A stretch of 64,000 nucleotides of DNA from a virus, in IMG/VR virus record IMGVR_UViG_3300010413_000020, positions 43,282 to 107,281 of that record; one strand, given 5' to 3'. Numbering within the stretch: position 1 is the first letter of the stretch; each line of letters starts with the position of its first letter. A program made the position numbers and the translations under genes. The notes under the pieces were generated by a model that made no database searches, was not told where the DNA came from, and saw only the letters and a list, made by a program, of their open reading frames with translations. Of this stretch, positions 24,520 to 34,231 are shown piece after piece.

Positions 24520-26544
24520 TTAAACCGTTCGAACACTGGCTATTTTGCGAGAAGCCTTAGTGCTTAAAACACACGTGTCCGACCAGGGGTTTGTGCCGTC
24601 TTCCACACAGCGGCAGTATTCTCTACAAAGAGTGCAGTTAATTTTTTCTGTAAGAAGTTGTGAGACATCCTTTTTATTCTTTAACGCAATTAGCTGCTGA
24701 ATTTCAAGTGTTTTTGCTGCACAAATATCATAAACAACCGTTTTCTGATTCTGCCCAATTCTAAAAGCACGACCTAGAGACTGGTCACGATCATCCGCTT
24801 TCCAAGAACGACTGTAATAAATTGTGTATTTAGCCGCTGTTAGGGTTATGGCAATACCCGTACTAATTTGGCCTAAATAAAGGCGGCACTGACCGTCTTT
24901 CTGAAACCGCTCTTCCATCTGTTTTATCTTGTGGGTTGTGCTGCCGTCTACTCGTACGTATCCCCAATTGTTCTTTTTGAACAGTGTCTCTATATCGTCA
25001 AGCTCTGCAGTATAGTTGGCCCACACAATGGATTTAGCAGAAGGCACTATTCCTTCCAGTAAACTTTCGAGTGCTTGTAATTTTGGATTGGGCGAGTAAC
25101 GAAGTTCTTCTTTAGCCGTTTTGTCGATTAGGTGTCGAAGGTCACATTGGGAGTTTCCTGGTTGTATTCTTCGGCTTACGCAATACTCTACTTTATCGCA
25201 CGTATTACAAATCCCGGTGTCTTGGGGAACATAAATAAAGCCACTACAAAGTTGAAGTAATTTGTTTACCCGAATAGCGCCATTTTGAATCTCTAAAGCG
25301 GGGGCATCTGGGCGTTCAATTGCCCACTCCTTTACAACGTAATTATAATCTCGGCGCTGTGCGGGGGAGAGTTCAAATTCAATCGATTCAAACCGGCGTT
25401 CGGGTAAGTCAACACATTCTTCTAACTTCTTTTGACTGGATATCTCAGCTACACGTTTATTAAGCACGTGCAGATTTTTAAAACCTACAACAATGTGGTC
25501 ATTGTGCGGCGACATAACCAAAAAAGTGGACTTGAATGTCGTGAAGTTCTCTGGCGTCACATAGGGTGCCAGGAACTTCAATTGCGGGTAGAGATCTCGT
25601 GGGTCTCCCTGCGATAAAGTGCCTGTGAGAAGATACCTTCTGGTAGCTTTTCTTGAAAGTTGTAAACAAACTTTTGTACGGGCACTTTGGATACGCTTAA
25701 CTTTGTGAGATTCGTCTCCCACTATTGTGATATATGGAAAATCTGAAAGCCACTGGGGCTCTCCTCTTATTTTAGACTGCAAATATTTTGCAATTTCTTG
25801 TGGAGTAGCACGGTTTGCCACCCATTCTTGAACACAATGGATTTGTTCTTTTTCATCATTTATTGACTTAAGAATTTTTATGAACTTAGGATTAGGAACA
25901 CGATTATATTGTCTGAGAAACTCTATCACTTTGGGAAATAATTTAGGAATACCATATATCCTAGCAGTGTCATAAGAAGAAATTAAAACGTCGTAATCTT
26001 TAGACTCAGCCAATTGTTTTAATTTTGAAGCTCGAGATCCGGTTAATCGTGTGGCTGAGAGCAAACCTCCAGAGTGCAACTTGATTTCTTTTACCCAATT
26101 ATGTGTCGCAATTCGCGGACACAGAATTAATACCTTCCCTTCAAACTCTGGGATAGCGTCGATTATGACTTTACTTTTACCGGTACCCATTTCCCAGTTG
26201 AGAATCCATCGATAATTTTGAACCACTTCGGCGTATCCTTCTAGCTGGTGACTAAATGAGGGAGTAACGAAGTTACGCTGTTGTGCCTGTGCTAAAAGTT
26301 CACTATGACTTTTAAGGCTATTTACCCAGTTTTGGGCATTTTCGGTTAACGTAATGCTTTTATGGACTTTTGTAAGGTCATGTAGTACGTTTTCTATAAA
26401 AGGAGGAAACGCTGGAAAGAGATAGCGTTCGTTTTTGATGTCTTCGGTTGCACCATATACACGTGACCACCGTGAATCAAAACACGTAGGGTCATTCATT
26501 TGGAACACTGGGGTATGATTTATGAAGTCAAGTCCGATTTTCAT
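24520..26544 (-). CDS. SNF2-type superfamily 2 helicase/translocase
   Basis: 674 residues. Motif I is MGTGKSKVII, motif II DESH, motif III LLTGTLSQGD, and the C-terminal lobe has SKSIVWANYTAE and the SNF2-like motif VI DQSLGRAFRIGQNQKTVVYDI. A Cys cluster (CNTCDKVEYC ... C) interrupts the two lobes, and more Cys sit near the end (CTLCREYCRC). It would use ATP to move along or remodel DNA, in recombination, repair or replication. It is the first gene of this minus-strand operon. Confidence 0.9.
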   Translation of the reverse strand: MKIGLDFINHTPVFQMNDPTCFDSRWSRVYGATEDIKNERYLFPAFPPFIENVLHDLTKVHKSITLTENAQNWVNSLKSHSELLAQAQQRNFVTPSFSHQLEGYAEVVQNYRWILNWEMGTGKSKVIIDAIPEFEGKVLILCPRIATHNWVKEIKLHSGGLLSATRLTGSRASKLKQLAESKDYDVLISSYDTARIYGIPKLFPKVIEFLRQYNRVPNPKFIKILKSINDEKEQIHCVQEWVANRATPQEIAKYLQSKIRGEPQWLSDFPYITIVGDESHKVKRIQSARTKVCLQLSRKATRRYLLTGTLSQGDPRDLYPQLKFLAPYVTPENFTTFKSTFLVMSPHNDHIVVGFKNLHVLNKRVAEISSQKKLEECVDLPERRFESIEFELSPAQRRDYNYVVKEWAIERPDAPALEIQNGAIRVNKLLQLCSGFIYVPQDTGICNTCDKVEYCVSRRIQPGNSQCDLRHLIDKTAKEELRYSPNPKLQALESLLEGIVPSAKSIVWANYTAELDDIETLFKKNNWGYVRVDGSTTHKIKQMEERFQKDGQCRLYLGQISTGIAITLTAAKYTIYYSRSWKADDRDQSLGRAFRIGQNQKTVVYDICAAKTLEIQQLIALKNKKDVSQLLTEKINCTLCREYCRCVEDGTNPWSDTCVLSTKASRKIASVRTV

Positions 26545-26565
26545 AACGTCCTCCTTATCGTATTA

Positions 26566-26586
26566 TTGAGTTGTCTAACAACTCAA
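26566..26586. promoter_or_regulatory. Perfect 9-bp inverted repeat between divergent genes
   Basis: TTGAGTTGT (26566-26574) and ACAACTCAA (26578-26586), separated by CTA, lie in the 52-base gap between the helicase and portal genes. The right arm overlaps the portal Shine-Dalgarno (AAGGAG from 26585). It could be an operator for both directions, or an RNA hairpin that controls access to the portal ribosome site. Confidence 0.55.
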
Positions 26587-26596
26587 GGAGAGCAGC

Positions 26597-28354
26597 ATGA
26601 CCTTTGAGCCTAGTTGTGGCGTAATGAGTCCTTTCGGGGGAGGCAAAAATGCCCAGTCTCACCCTAACCCATATTACAATTTTTCGCAGGTCTTTACTCC
26701 TCGTAGGTTAAAAGACTTGTTTAAGTGGTGTGAATTTATTTTTTATAATAGTCCACATATTTTTGCAGCTCTTCGTAAATTTGGAGAATACCCGATCACG
26801 GATATTACTTATGAAACTACGAATGAAGCATTGAAGGATAAGCACGAATATCTTTTAGAAAAAGTTGTTCGAGCAAGAGAGTTGTTGATCAAGGCCACCC
26901 TGGACAAATACGTTTATGGGAATGCCTTTATATCTATGTACCAACCCTTCATTCGCTTTTTGAAGTGTCCTAAATGCAGCACACTTGTTAATATTAGAAA
27001 TGTTTCCTACAAATTCAGTTTGCATAAATTGAAATTCAGTTATACGTGCCCCCACTGTAAAGCGGCCAACTCTATCGGTAAAGACCATATTATTGATAAA
27101 AAATTGATGTTAAGTCGTAAAGTCAATTTCATACGGTGGGACCCCAAGCTTATAGACATTGACCACAATCCAATGACGGGGGATTCAGAATACTACTACA
27201 CAATTCCGCAAGAGATAGTACAACGAGTAACTGGAGGACATAAAACTCTGATTGACACCCTTCCGATGGGTTTCTTAGAAGCTATAAAATCTAATAAGAA
27301 ATTTAAGTTTAATCGAGATGCTATTCTCCATATGAAAGTAGGAGGTCCTGCGGGTATTAGCCCTCAATGGGGTTTGCCGCCTCTTCTTTCTGTGATTAAC
27401 TCATTTCATTATACTGCAATACTTCGTAAAGCTAATGAAGCGATAGCTCTCGATCATCTTGTCCCATTCCGAATAATTCATCCAGCACAGGCGTCTGGAA
27501 CGGGCGATCCTTTAATGCAAATGAATTTAGTCAAGTGGCGCGACAGTTTGAAAATTAATATGAAACAGTGGCGCATGGACCCGCTACATATGATGATATC
27601 GCCTGTGCCTCTGGGGCTAACTCAAGTAGGAGGACAGGGACGTGCACTTTTAACACTGGGTGAAATACAGGAAGCAGAAAAGAATATTGTGGCAGCCTTG
27701 GGTATTCCGATTGAGTTTCTCTATGGAGGACTTACCGGCAAAGGTATGGAAGCTACGCTCCGTTTAATTGAAAATCAGTTAGAAACCCACATTAATGATT
27801 TGCTCGACTTACTTCAATGGGTAGATGATCGCTGCGCTGCTTTTTTGGGATGGGACAAGATAGAAGTTGGAATGACGAAATTTCGAATGATTGATGACGA
27901 CACTAATAAACAGATAATTTTCAATCTTTGGATGCAAGGCAAGACCGGACAATCTCTACCGGTAATTTCAGATGATACGATAATGACTATGTATGATATT
28001 GACCGTGAAAAAGAAGAGCGGAAGCTTAAACAACAACAACTTGATAGTATCCGTATGCAGATGGAGATGGAACAAGATACTGCTAAATTGCAAAATAGTC
28101 TTAAAAAACAAATTGAGATGGAAATGCAACAACAAGGTATGGGTGGTCCTGGCCCGATGGGATATAATCAACAACAAATCTTGGCAGAGGCAGACCGCAT
28201 CGTTCAAGAACAGTTGATGTCTGTAGATGAGGGAACTCGTAAGAGTATGTTGCATCAATTACAAATGGAAGACGCCGTGATGTACGCGGTAGTTGTCCAG
28301 CGCCTTGAGCAGGTGCAAACCGTTAATAAGCAACAGGCAACAGCCGGAATGTAA
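26597..28354 (+). CDS. Portal protein
   Basis: 585 residues. The region ALGIPIEFLYGGLTGKGMEATLRLIENQLETHINDLLDLLQWVDD matches the clip/stem part of phage portal proteins, which form the dodecameric channel for DNA entry and tail attachment. Unusually, two Cys pairs (CPKC, CPHC, about residues 122-155) form a zinc-ribbon-like insert. The C-terminus is rich in Gln and Met. It starts with an AAGGAG site and is followed six bases later by the next gene. Confidence 0.87.
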   Translation: MTFEPSCGVMSPFGGGKNAQSHPNPYYNFSQVFTPRRLKDLFKWCEFIFYNSPHIFAALRKFGEYPITDITYETTNEALKDKHEYLLEKVVRARELLIKATLDKYVYGNAFISMYQPFIRFLKCPKCSTLVNIRNVSYKFSLHKLKFSYTCPHCKAANSIGKDHIIDKKLMLSRKVNFIRWDPKLIDIDHNPMTGDSEYYYTIPQEIVQRVTGGHKTLIDTLPMGFLEAIKSNKKFKFNRDAILHMKVGGPAGISPQWGLPPLLSVINSFHYTAILRKANEAIALDHLVPFRIIHPAQASGTGDPLMQMNLVKWRDSLKINMKQWRMDPLHMMISPVPLGLTQVGGQGRALLTLGEIQEAEKNIVAALGIPIEFLYGGLTGKGMEATLRLIENQLETHINDLLDLLQWVDDRCAAFLGWDKIEVGMTKFRMIDDDTNKQIIFNLWMQGKTGQSLPVISDDTIMTMYDIDREKEERKLKQQQLDSIRMQMEMEQDTAKLQNSLKKQIEMEMQQQGMGGPGPMGYNQQQILAEADRIVQEQLMSVDEGTRKSMLHQLQMEDAVMYAVVVQRLEQVQTVNKQQATAGM

Positions 28355-28359
28355 AACCC

Positions 28360-28980
28360 ATGGCCGACAGTAATAGAGGAAACCTATCCGGATTCGATTT
28401 TCTCCAAATGATGGAAGATTCTCGGAGACTACCGGAAACCCCTACAGGCGGACCTAGTAAAGCAGTGGAATTACCTGCTGCATCGGAACAACCCAGTGAT
28501 GGTGTTAACCCATTTTTGGAACATGAAGTACCAACCGACAAAGTTTCGGTGCCTACCCATTTCCTTTCATTTTCTAGAGTGTTTGTGCTCTGGAAAAATT
28601 GGGAAGACTGTGCAAAATGTATCGAAGAAGTTACTACTGAACGTAATACTTTTGAGGCACGAAAAGCAGAGGCTGAGCGCAAAGGTGAAAAGTTCGAGGA
28701 AGAGTTGGACAACCGAGAGCGTGAATGCCCACACAATCATCGGAAAGAATATAAAGAAACAATTGACCGTTGTCTACGCGGTGACGGTGTTATTGTTCTT
28801 AGAGAAGCGTTTAATCTCAAGAACGGAACACGTTGTATGCACCTAGAATGGCTCGAAGCCGATCCTGAATTTGTTAAACAACAAAAAAAGATAGAAGAAG
28901 AACGTAGAGCCAACCAAGTTTATCCTCCAGACGTAGAAGCTGCTTTTAATAAAGGGAAAAAGAAGGCAACCCCTGAATAG
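28360..28980 (+). CDS. Unknown protein next to the portal
   Basis: 206 residues. The N-terminal 65 residues are Pro/Ser/Glu-rich and probably disordered. The rest is charged, helical and coiled-coil-like, with several Cys/His (CAKC, CPHNH, another two Cys) that might bind a metal. It follows the portal gene closely, so it may assist portal or head assembly. Confidence 0.65.
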   Translation: MADSNRGNLSGFDFLQMMEDSRRLPETPTGGPSKAVELPAASEQPSDGVNPFLEHEVPTDKVSVPTHFLSFSRVFVLWKNWEDCAKCIEEVTTERNTFEARKAEAERKGEKFEEELDNRERECPHNHRKEYKETIDRCLRGDGVIVLREAFNLKNGTRCMHLEWLEADPEFVKQQKKIEEERRANQVYPPDVEAAFNKGKKKATPE

Positions 28981-28981
28981 A

Positions 28982-29049
28982 GAGGGTCACCTTCAGTGTT
29001 CTGTTATATGAACACTAATTCGATGTAGATAATTGACATCGTGACCCTC
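28982..29049 (+). terminator. Three-way-junction structure followed by a T-tract
   Basis: GAGGGTCAC (28982-28990) pairs with GTGACCCTC (29041-29049). Inside are two complete hairpins, AGTGTTC/GAACACT (28995-29001, 29010-29016) and GATGT/ACATC (29022-29026, 29036-29040). CTTTTC follows. It starts two bases after the stop of the preceding gene, so it probably ends the portal transcript, but the branched shape is unusual for a terminator. Confidence 0.7.
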
Positions 29050-29107
29050 CTTTTCAGATGAGTTTTTTGCTTCATTATCTTATACCAATGATATATTTAG
29101 ATATATG

Positions 29108-29142
29108 AGCGCTGTGCTCTATACTTTTGTAGTATCTTTTTT
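29108..29142 (+). promoter_or_regulatory. Leader of the RNA polymerase gene: hairpins and TATACTT
   Basis: GAGC-GCTGT-GCTC and then ATACT/AGTAT around TTTGT are followed by CTTTTTT and the GGAGG ribosome site. TATACTT at 29120-29126 is one of the recurring heptamers and overlaps the second hairpin. The sequence could be a promoter, an attenuator, or both. Confidence 0.35.
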
Positions 29143-29154
29143 GGAGGAATCGAC

Positions 29155-32100
29155 ATGGCGGAAGAATTAACGCCGGTATTGGTTAGCGCAGAAACTCGAC
29201 GGGATGATATACGAAACAAGGTATTATCCGGACTTCAAGAAGCTTTTCCGATTAAATCGCGAAGTAAAACTTTAGAATTAGCCGATCTCAAAATGGATAG
29301 TAAAGAATTTTCTCCGACAGAGCAAAAAATGGCTATTCTCCGAGGTGATACTCTTTCCGAGAGTGTAAGGGGTACTGTGCGGATGCGGGACAAGGACGGA
29401 AAATTAGTCGATGAAGTTAAAAATTTTACAGTTGCCCGAGTACCTTGGTTTACTCCTAGACATACTCTCATAGTAGGAGGTAACGAATATTCTGTATCGA
29501 ATCAGATACGCCCTAAACCGGGGGTGTATGCTCGCAAACGAGCCAACGGAATTTTAGAGGCTAGTTTTAATACTCGAGGAGGTAGCAACTTTAATGTGAG
29601 TATGGACCCGGCCCAAGGAGTGCCGCGGTTGGAATATGGTTCTACTAAAATTCCTCTCTACCCAATACTTCGACAAGCCGGTATACCCCATTCCCGAATA
29701 GCTGAAAAATGGGGACCACGATTAGCAGATAAGAATGCAGAACAATTAACTAAGCTCACAGACAAATCCGTTCAGACGCTCTATAAAAAAGTAGTTCCGG
29801 AGTATCAACAAAGTGGAGGAGCTTCAACTTCTCAGAAAACAAAAGAGATTTTTGAAAAATACTTACGATCTCATATGGACCCAGAAGTAAATCAACGAAC
29901 TCTTGGTAAACCTTATGCCAGTGTAACTCCAGACAGTCTACTTGATGCCTCACATAAAGTGCTAAAGATTTTCAAGAATCCTACAGATGTAGATGATAGA
30001 GATAATTTAGATTTTAAAGCGCTACATTCAATCGATGATTTTTTTAAAGAAGTGATAACTCTAAATGCTCGGGATGTAGCACGTAAGACTGCTATTAAAA
30101 TGGAGGTTTCACCGTCGTTACGAAAGGCACTTCCTTCGGGTCCTTTTACTCCGGGTCTCATTCGTTTTATAAATAGTTCACAACTTGTTGCTGTTCCAAC
30201 TCAGACTAATCCTATTGAATTAGTAGATTCAGCTATGCGCGTAACTGCTCTGGGGGAAGGAGGTATTTCATCTGATCGTGCAATTCCGATGGAAGCTAGA
30301 CAGGTTCATCCTACACAAATAGGGGCACTAGATCCCTTTCGTACTCCCGAGTCTTTTAGAGCAGGTATTGATGTTAGGGCTGCGATGGCCGTTAGACGCG
30401 ATAAGCAGGGCAATATTTTTGTTCCAGTTTATGATGCTAAAGCTAAACGTAAACGTTACGTGCGTGCTGGAGAAATGCAAACAGAAGTTGTGGCTTTTCC
30501 TAATCAGCCATTACGTGGGCAAGTGGATGCATTAGTTGGTGGTGAGTTGCGAAAAGTTCCTGCCAAGCAAGTGCGTTATCAGATACCACACCCTTCATTA
30601 ATGTATGGCCCAACTACTAACTTAGTTCCTTTTATGGAATCGCAACAGGGTAATCGTACAGTTATGGGTTCCAAAATGCAGGTACAGGCCCTACCTTTAA
30701 TTTATCGGGAAGCACCGTTAATACAAGTACAGAGTCCTCGCAAAGAATCTTTTGAACAGTTAATGGCTAGTATTGTTAATCCGACTACTCCTGTTGCTGG
30801 TACTGTAGCAAAAGTAGATGATGATTTTGTTTACATTCGACCTGATGAAGAAAAAACAAGTGCTCGAGGTGGTACTTTAATTAAAGTTCCTTACGAACAA
30901 AATTTTCCTCTGGCGGCTAAGACACACTTACATCACGAAGTTACTGTTAAAGAGGGTGACCGAGTTCGTTCAGGACAACAGGTAGCCCAATCTAATTTCA
31001 CGAAAGATGGAACCTTAGCCTTGGGTAAAAATCTTAGTGTCGCTTATATGCCTTATTACGGGGCTAATTCTAATGACGCCGTAGTTATTAGTGATGCTGC
31101 ATCTAAGAAACTGACTTCGGAACGAATGTATAAGATGGTTGTTCCGCGGGATAATGATTTGATATTTAACCGAACCAAACACAAGGTTTATTATGGGCAA
31201 AACTACGACAAGAAATTTTATGACACGTTAGACTCCGATGGAGTGATTCGTCCAGGAACTAAGCTAGAACCCGGTGATCCGCTTTTTTTAGGATTACGTA
31301 AATCTCAACTTACTTCCGATGATTTGCTTCTCGGACGTTTACATAAATCCCTAGCACGACCTTTTAGAGAAAATTCACACACATGGGATCATGACTATCC
31401 AGGGGAAGTAGTTGATGTTGTTAAGACACCCAAACGTATTGCCTTTACTGTTCGAACGCAGGAACCGATGGGTGTAGGGGATAAGCTAGCAGGACGTTAT
31501 GGAAATAAAGGTGTTGTTTCCATGGTGATTCCCGATGACCAAATGGTTCAGGACGAAGCCGGAAAACCTATAGATGTTATTATGACATCTGCCGGGGTAG
31601 TTTCTCGTGCAAATCCTGCACAAATTATCGAAACAGCAGTTGGCAAGGTTGCTGAAAAAACCGGAAAACCTATTTTAGTTGAAAGTCTTTCTGGTCGAAA
31701 TAATGTACAGTGGGCTAAAGACCTTCTGAAAAAACATAATTTAAAAGACAAAGAAACTGTTTTTGATCCAGTTGCAGGAAAGAAAATTCCTAATGTTTTT
31801 GTAGGACGACAATACATTCTGAAATTGATGAAATCCACAGATACTAATTACAGTGCTAGAGGACTTGGTAATTACGATGTAAATCAACAACCAACTAAAG
31901 GAGGAGTACACAGTGCTAAGGCTCTGGGTAAGATGGAGTTCGATGCTCTTATAGGGCACAATGCTCGGAATATTCTTAGAGAAGCGGCGACTTTAAAAAG
32001 CCAAAAAAATGATGAGTGGTGGAGAGCGCTTCAGTTAGGTTATCCTACTCCTCCTCCTAAAGCTTCTTTTGCCTATGATAAATTTTTGAACATGTTAACT

Positions 32101-33510
32101 GGAGCAGGAGTTAGGGTTCATCGAGAGAGTAACCGCCTTTCGTTAGCCCCGCTTACTGATAAAGACGTTGTTTCTATGTCTGCGGGAGAAATCGAAGAAC
32201 CTAAATTAATTAGAGCTAAAGATCTAAAGCCTGAAAGAGGGGGACTTTTCGATGTTGCCAAAACGGGAGGAATGACAGGAAAAAAATGGAGCCATGTAGA
32301 CCTTGCGGAACCTATCGTTAATCCGGTATTTCGTGAACCCGTTCGGCGCTTTTTGGGAATGACCAATCCGCAGCTAGACGAAACTTTAAAAACTAAAGGG
32401 GGAGTGTTTGTTAAACGTGAATTGTCCAAAATTGATTTGGATGCAAAAGAAAAAGCAATTCTTAAAGGTCTTCAAAAGAAAACAGGAGATAATCTCCAGG
32501 GAGATGTTAAACAAATAAAGTATATACGAGCGCTTAAAGCCCAAGGGCTTACGCCCGATAAAGCCTATATCGTTTCTAAAGTTCCAGTGTTACCTCCTGT
32601 TTTTCGTCCTATTCTCCCCGGTAAAGGAGGTCAGGAAATCATCTACGGAGATATTAATCCACTTTACCGGGATCTAATTTACGTGAATAACCAATTCAAA
32701 GAAGTAAAGAAAACAAAATTATTACCTGGCGAAGAAGAAAATTTGCGCCCAACACTCAACCAAGCTGTGGGAGCTGTTTATGGGGTTAATGATCCGGTAA
32801 CGGCTAAATCAAAAGCTCGAAGTCACAAAGGCTTTCTAACGTATATTTCTGGAACAAACTCTCCTAAAACAGGGTATTTTCACCAAAAGCTTATGCGGCG
32901 TACCCAAGACATGGCGGGCCGAGGAACTATCGTTCCGGATAGCACTTTAGGAATGGACGAAGTGGGTGTGCCTGAAGATATGCTCTGGACTATGTATGAA
33001 AAAACTCTCATCAGTAATTTAGTCCGGAATGGCTATTCGGCTCTGCAAGCCAACAAAATGGTGAAGGACCGGCATCCTGCTGCACAAATCCAGTTACAGA
33101 AAGAAGTTCAATCTCGTCCAGTAATTATCAATCGAGCTCCTACACTTCATAGATATAGTATGGTGGCCGCATATCCTAAGCCGGTGCCCGGTAAAACAAT
33201 CCGGGTTAACCCTTTTGTAGAAGAGGGTATGAACGCAGACTACGATGGAGACACCATGATGTTGCATGTGCCAGTAGGGTCAAGTGCGATTGAAGAAGCT
33301 CGAGGTATGACTCTTTCTAACCTTTTGTACAGTGATAAATCTAAACAAGATCTCTTGGTCTTTCCTCAACACGAGGCCATAATGGGAATTGCTCACGCTT
33401 CTTCTTTGGATGAGAAGAATAAACCAGTAAAATTTAAGAACTCGGGAGATGCAATGAAAGCATATCGTGAGGGTAAAATTAGTTTAGGAACACGAGTCCA
33501 AATTGGATAA
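29155..33510 (+). CDS. RNA polymerase: beta subunit fused to the N-terminal part of beta'
   Basis: 1451 residues. Beta landmarks in order: VPWFTPRHTLIVGGNEYSVSNQI (about 95), the fork region VTALGEGGISSDRA with VHPTQIGALDPFRTPE (about 360-400), GSKMQVQALPL, YMPYYGANSNDAVVISD, RYGNKGVVSMVIP and QQPTKGGVHS. Beta' landmarks follow without a break: GLFDVAKTGG, PVLPPVFRPI, SRPVIINRAPTLHR and the catalytic loop NADYDGDTMMLHVP (about 1360), whose three Asp residues would bind the active-site magnesium. The usual N-terminal zinc finger of beta' is absent. GGAGG precedes the ATG. The rest of beta' is encoded at 35770. Confidence 0.93.
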   Translation: MAEELTPVLVSAETRRDDIRNKVLSGLQEAFPIKSRSKTLELADLKMDSKEFSPTEQKMAILRGDTLSESVRGTVRMRDKDGKLVDEVKNFTVARVPWFTPRHTLIVGGNEYSVSNQIRPKPGVYARKRANGILEASFNTRGGSNFNVSMDPAQGVPRLEYGSTKIPLYPILRQAGIPHSRIAEKWGPRLADKNAEQLTKLTDKSVQTLYKKVVPEYQQSGGASTSQKTKEIFEKYLRSHMDPEVNQRTLGKPYASVTPDSLLDASHKVLKIFKNPTDVDDRDNLDFKALHSIDDFFKEVITLNARDVARKTAIKMEVSPSLRKALPSGPFTPGLIRFINSSQLVAVPTQTNPIELVDSAMRVTALGEGGISSDRAIPMEARQVHPTQIGALDPFRTPESFRAGIDVRAAMAVRRDKQGNIFVPVYDAKAKRKRYVRAGEMQTEVVAFPNQPLRGQVDALVGGELRKVPAKQVRYQIPHPSLMYGPTTNLVPFMESQQGNRTVMGSKMQVQALPLIYREAPLIQVQSPRKESFEQLMASIVNPTTPVAGTVAKVDDDFVYIRPDEEKTSARGGTLIKVPYEQNFPLAAKTHLHHEVTVKEGDRVRSGQQVAQSNFTKDGTLALGKNLSVAYMPYYGANSNDAVVISDAASKKLTSERMYKMVVPRDNDLIFNRTKHKVYYGQNYDKKFYDTLDSDGVIRPGTKLEPGDPLFLGLRKSQLTSDDLLLGRLHKSLARPFRENSHTWDHDYPGEVVDVVKTPKRIAFTVRTQEPMGVGDKLAGRYGNKGVVSMVIPDDQMVQDEAGKPIDVIMTSAGVVSRANPAQIIETAVGKVAEKTGKPILVESLSGRNNVQWAKDLLKKHNLKDKETVFDPVAGKKIPNVFVGRQYILKLMKSTDTNYSARGLGNYDVNQQPTKGGVHSAKALGKMEFDALIGHNARNILREAATLKSQKNDEWWRALQLGYPTPPPKASFAYDKFLNMLTGAGVRVHRESNRLSLAPLTDKDVVSMSAGEIEEPKLIRAKDLKPERGGLFDVAKTGGMTGKKWSHVDLAEPIVNPVFREPVRRFLGMTNPQLDETLKTKGGVFVKRELSKIDLDAKEKAILKGLQKKTGDNLQGDVKQIKYIRALKAQGLTPDKAYIVSKVPVLPPVFRPILPGKGGQEIIYGDINPLYRDLIYVNNQFKEVKKTKLLPGEEENLRPTLNQAVGAVYGVNDPVTAKSKARSHKGFLTYISGTNSPKTGYFHQKLMRRTQDMAGRGTIVPDSTLGMDEVGVPEDMLWTMYEKTLISNLVRNGYSALQANKMVKDRHPAAQIQLQKEVQSRPVIINRAPTLHRYSMVAAYPKPVPGKTIRVNPFVEEGMNADYDGDTMMLHVPVGSSAIEEARGMTLSNLLYSDKSKQDLLVFPQHEAIMGIAHASSLDEKNKPVKFKNSGDAMKAYREGKISLGTRVQIG

Positions 33511-33516
33511 TCGATT

Positions 33517-33864
33517 ATGAAAAAGACTGCACAAGAAATAGCAAGCGATGTTGTAAACAATCTAGAGAACACGTCACCGTTAGATGCTGCAACCAAAGAA
33601 CATAAACGCCAATATTTTGCTAAAATGGACCCGCACACTTATGCCGGACTGAGTTTAGGTGGCGCTTTGGGGATACTTCCACTCCTTTCTCAAAATGTCC
33701 GAAATACAGGAATATTGGCAGGAATATATCCTTTGGTTGGGGGTGGGTTAGGTGCATTGAGCGGTCGAGTTGTAGGGCGGCATTTGGTTGGTCCATATCA
33801 AAAACCTACACTAGAAGAACTACAGCAAATTATGTTGGCAAAAGAAAGAGAAAAAAATGATTAA
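33517..33864 (+). CDS. Small glycine-zipper membrane-like protein
   Basis: 115 residues starting MKKTAQEIAS. A hydrophobic Gly-rich central part (GLSLGGALGILPLL, then GIYPLVGGGLGALSG) could form two membrane helices. It carries the K-T-A motif shared by many proteins here. It lies between the two RNA polymerase genes and overlaps the next gene by eight bases. The function is unknown; Gly-zipper proteins of this kind can act in membrane penetration or head packing. Confidence 0.65.
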   Translation: MKKTAQEIASDVVNNLENTSPLDAATKEHKRQYFAKMDPHTYAGLSLGGALGILPLLSQNVRNTGILAGIYPLVGGGLGALSGRVVGRHLVGPYQKPTLEELQQIMLAKEREKND

Positions 33865-34216
33865 AACAGCAGCCCAGCCAGCATATCAACGATGGCAACA
33901 AAAATGTGCGATGGACGTTGACGAAGAAAGAGAACATATTCGAAATTTATTAACCGGAGGTCTTGCTGGCGCAGTAGACCCCTTAGTTGCCGGTATTGCC
34001 GCTTCAGCTTCTAAACCTACGGGTGATCCAACTCAACAATTTTGGGGAACACTTGGAGGGTCACTTGGAGGTAAGATAGTAGGTGGCGGAATTGGACGTT
34101 TAGCTGGAAAACCAGGAACGATTCTTGGACTTCTTTTGGGAGGAGGTGGAGGCGGTTATGCCGCACAGCGGTTAATGGCACATCACCGAAAAGAAATGGA
34201 ACCTGAAGAAGATTAA
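33857..34216 (+). CDS. Second small glycine-zipper protein
   Basis: 119 residues starting MIKTAAQ. The second half is a Gly-rich hydrophobic stretch (GGSLGGKIVGGGIGRLAG ... ILGLLLGGGGGGYAAQ) and the last residues are acidic. It resembles its upstream neighbour in layout (K-T-A start, Gly zipper), so the two may be distant paralogues. Confidence 0.65.
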   Translation: MIKTAAQPAYQRWQQKCAMDVDEEREHIRNLLTGGLAGAVDPLVAGIAASASKPTGDPTQQFWGTLGGSLGGKIVGGGIGRLAGKPGTILGLLLGGGGGGYAAQRLMAHHRKEMEPEED

Positions 34217-34231
34217 GGTTTGTCTTAACGT

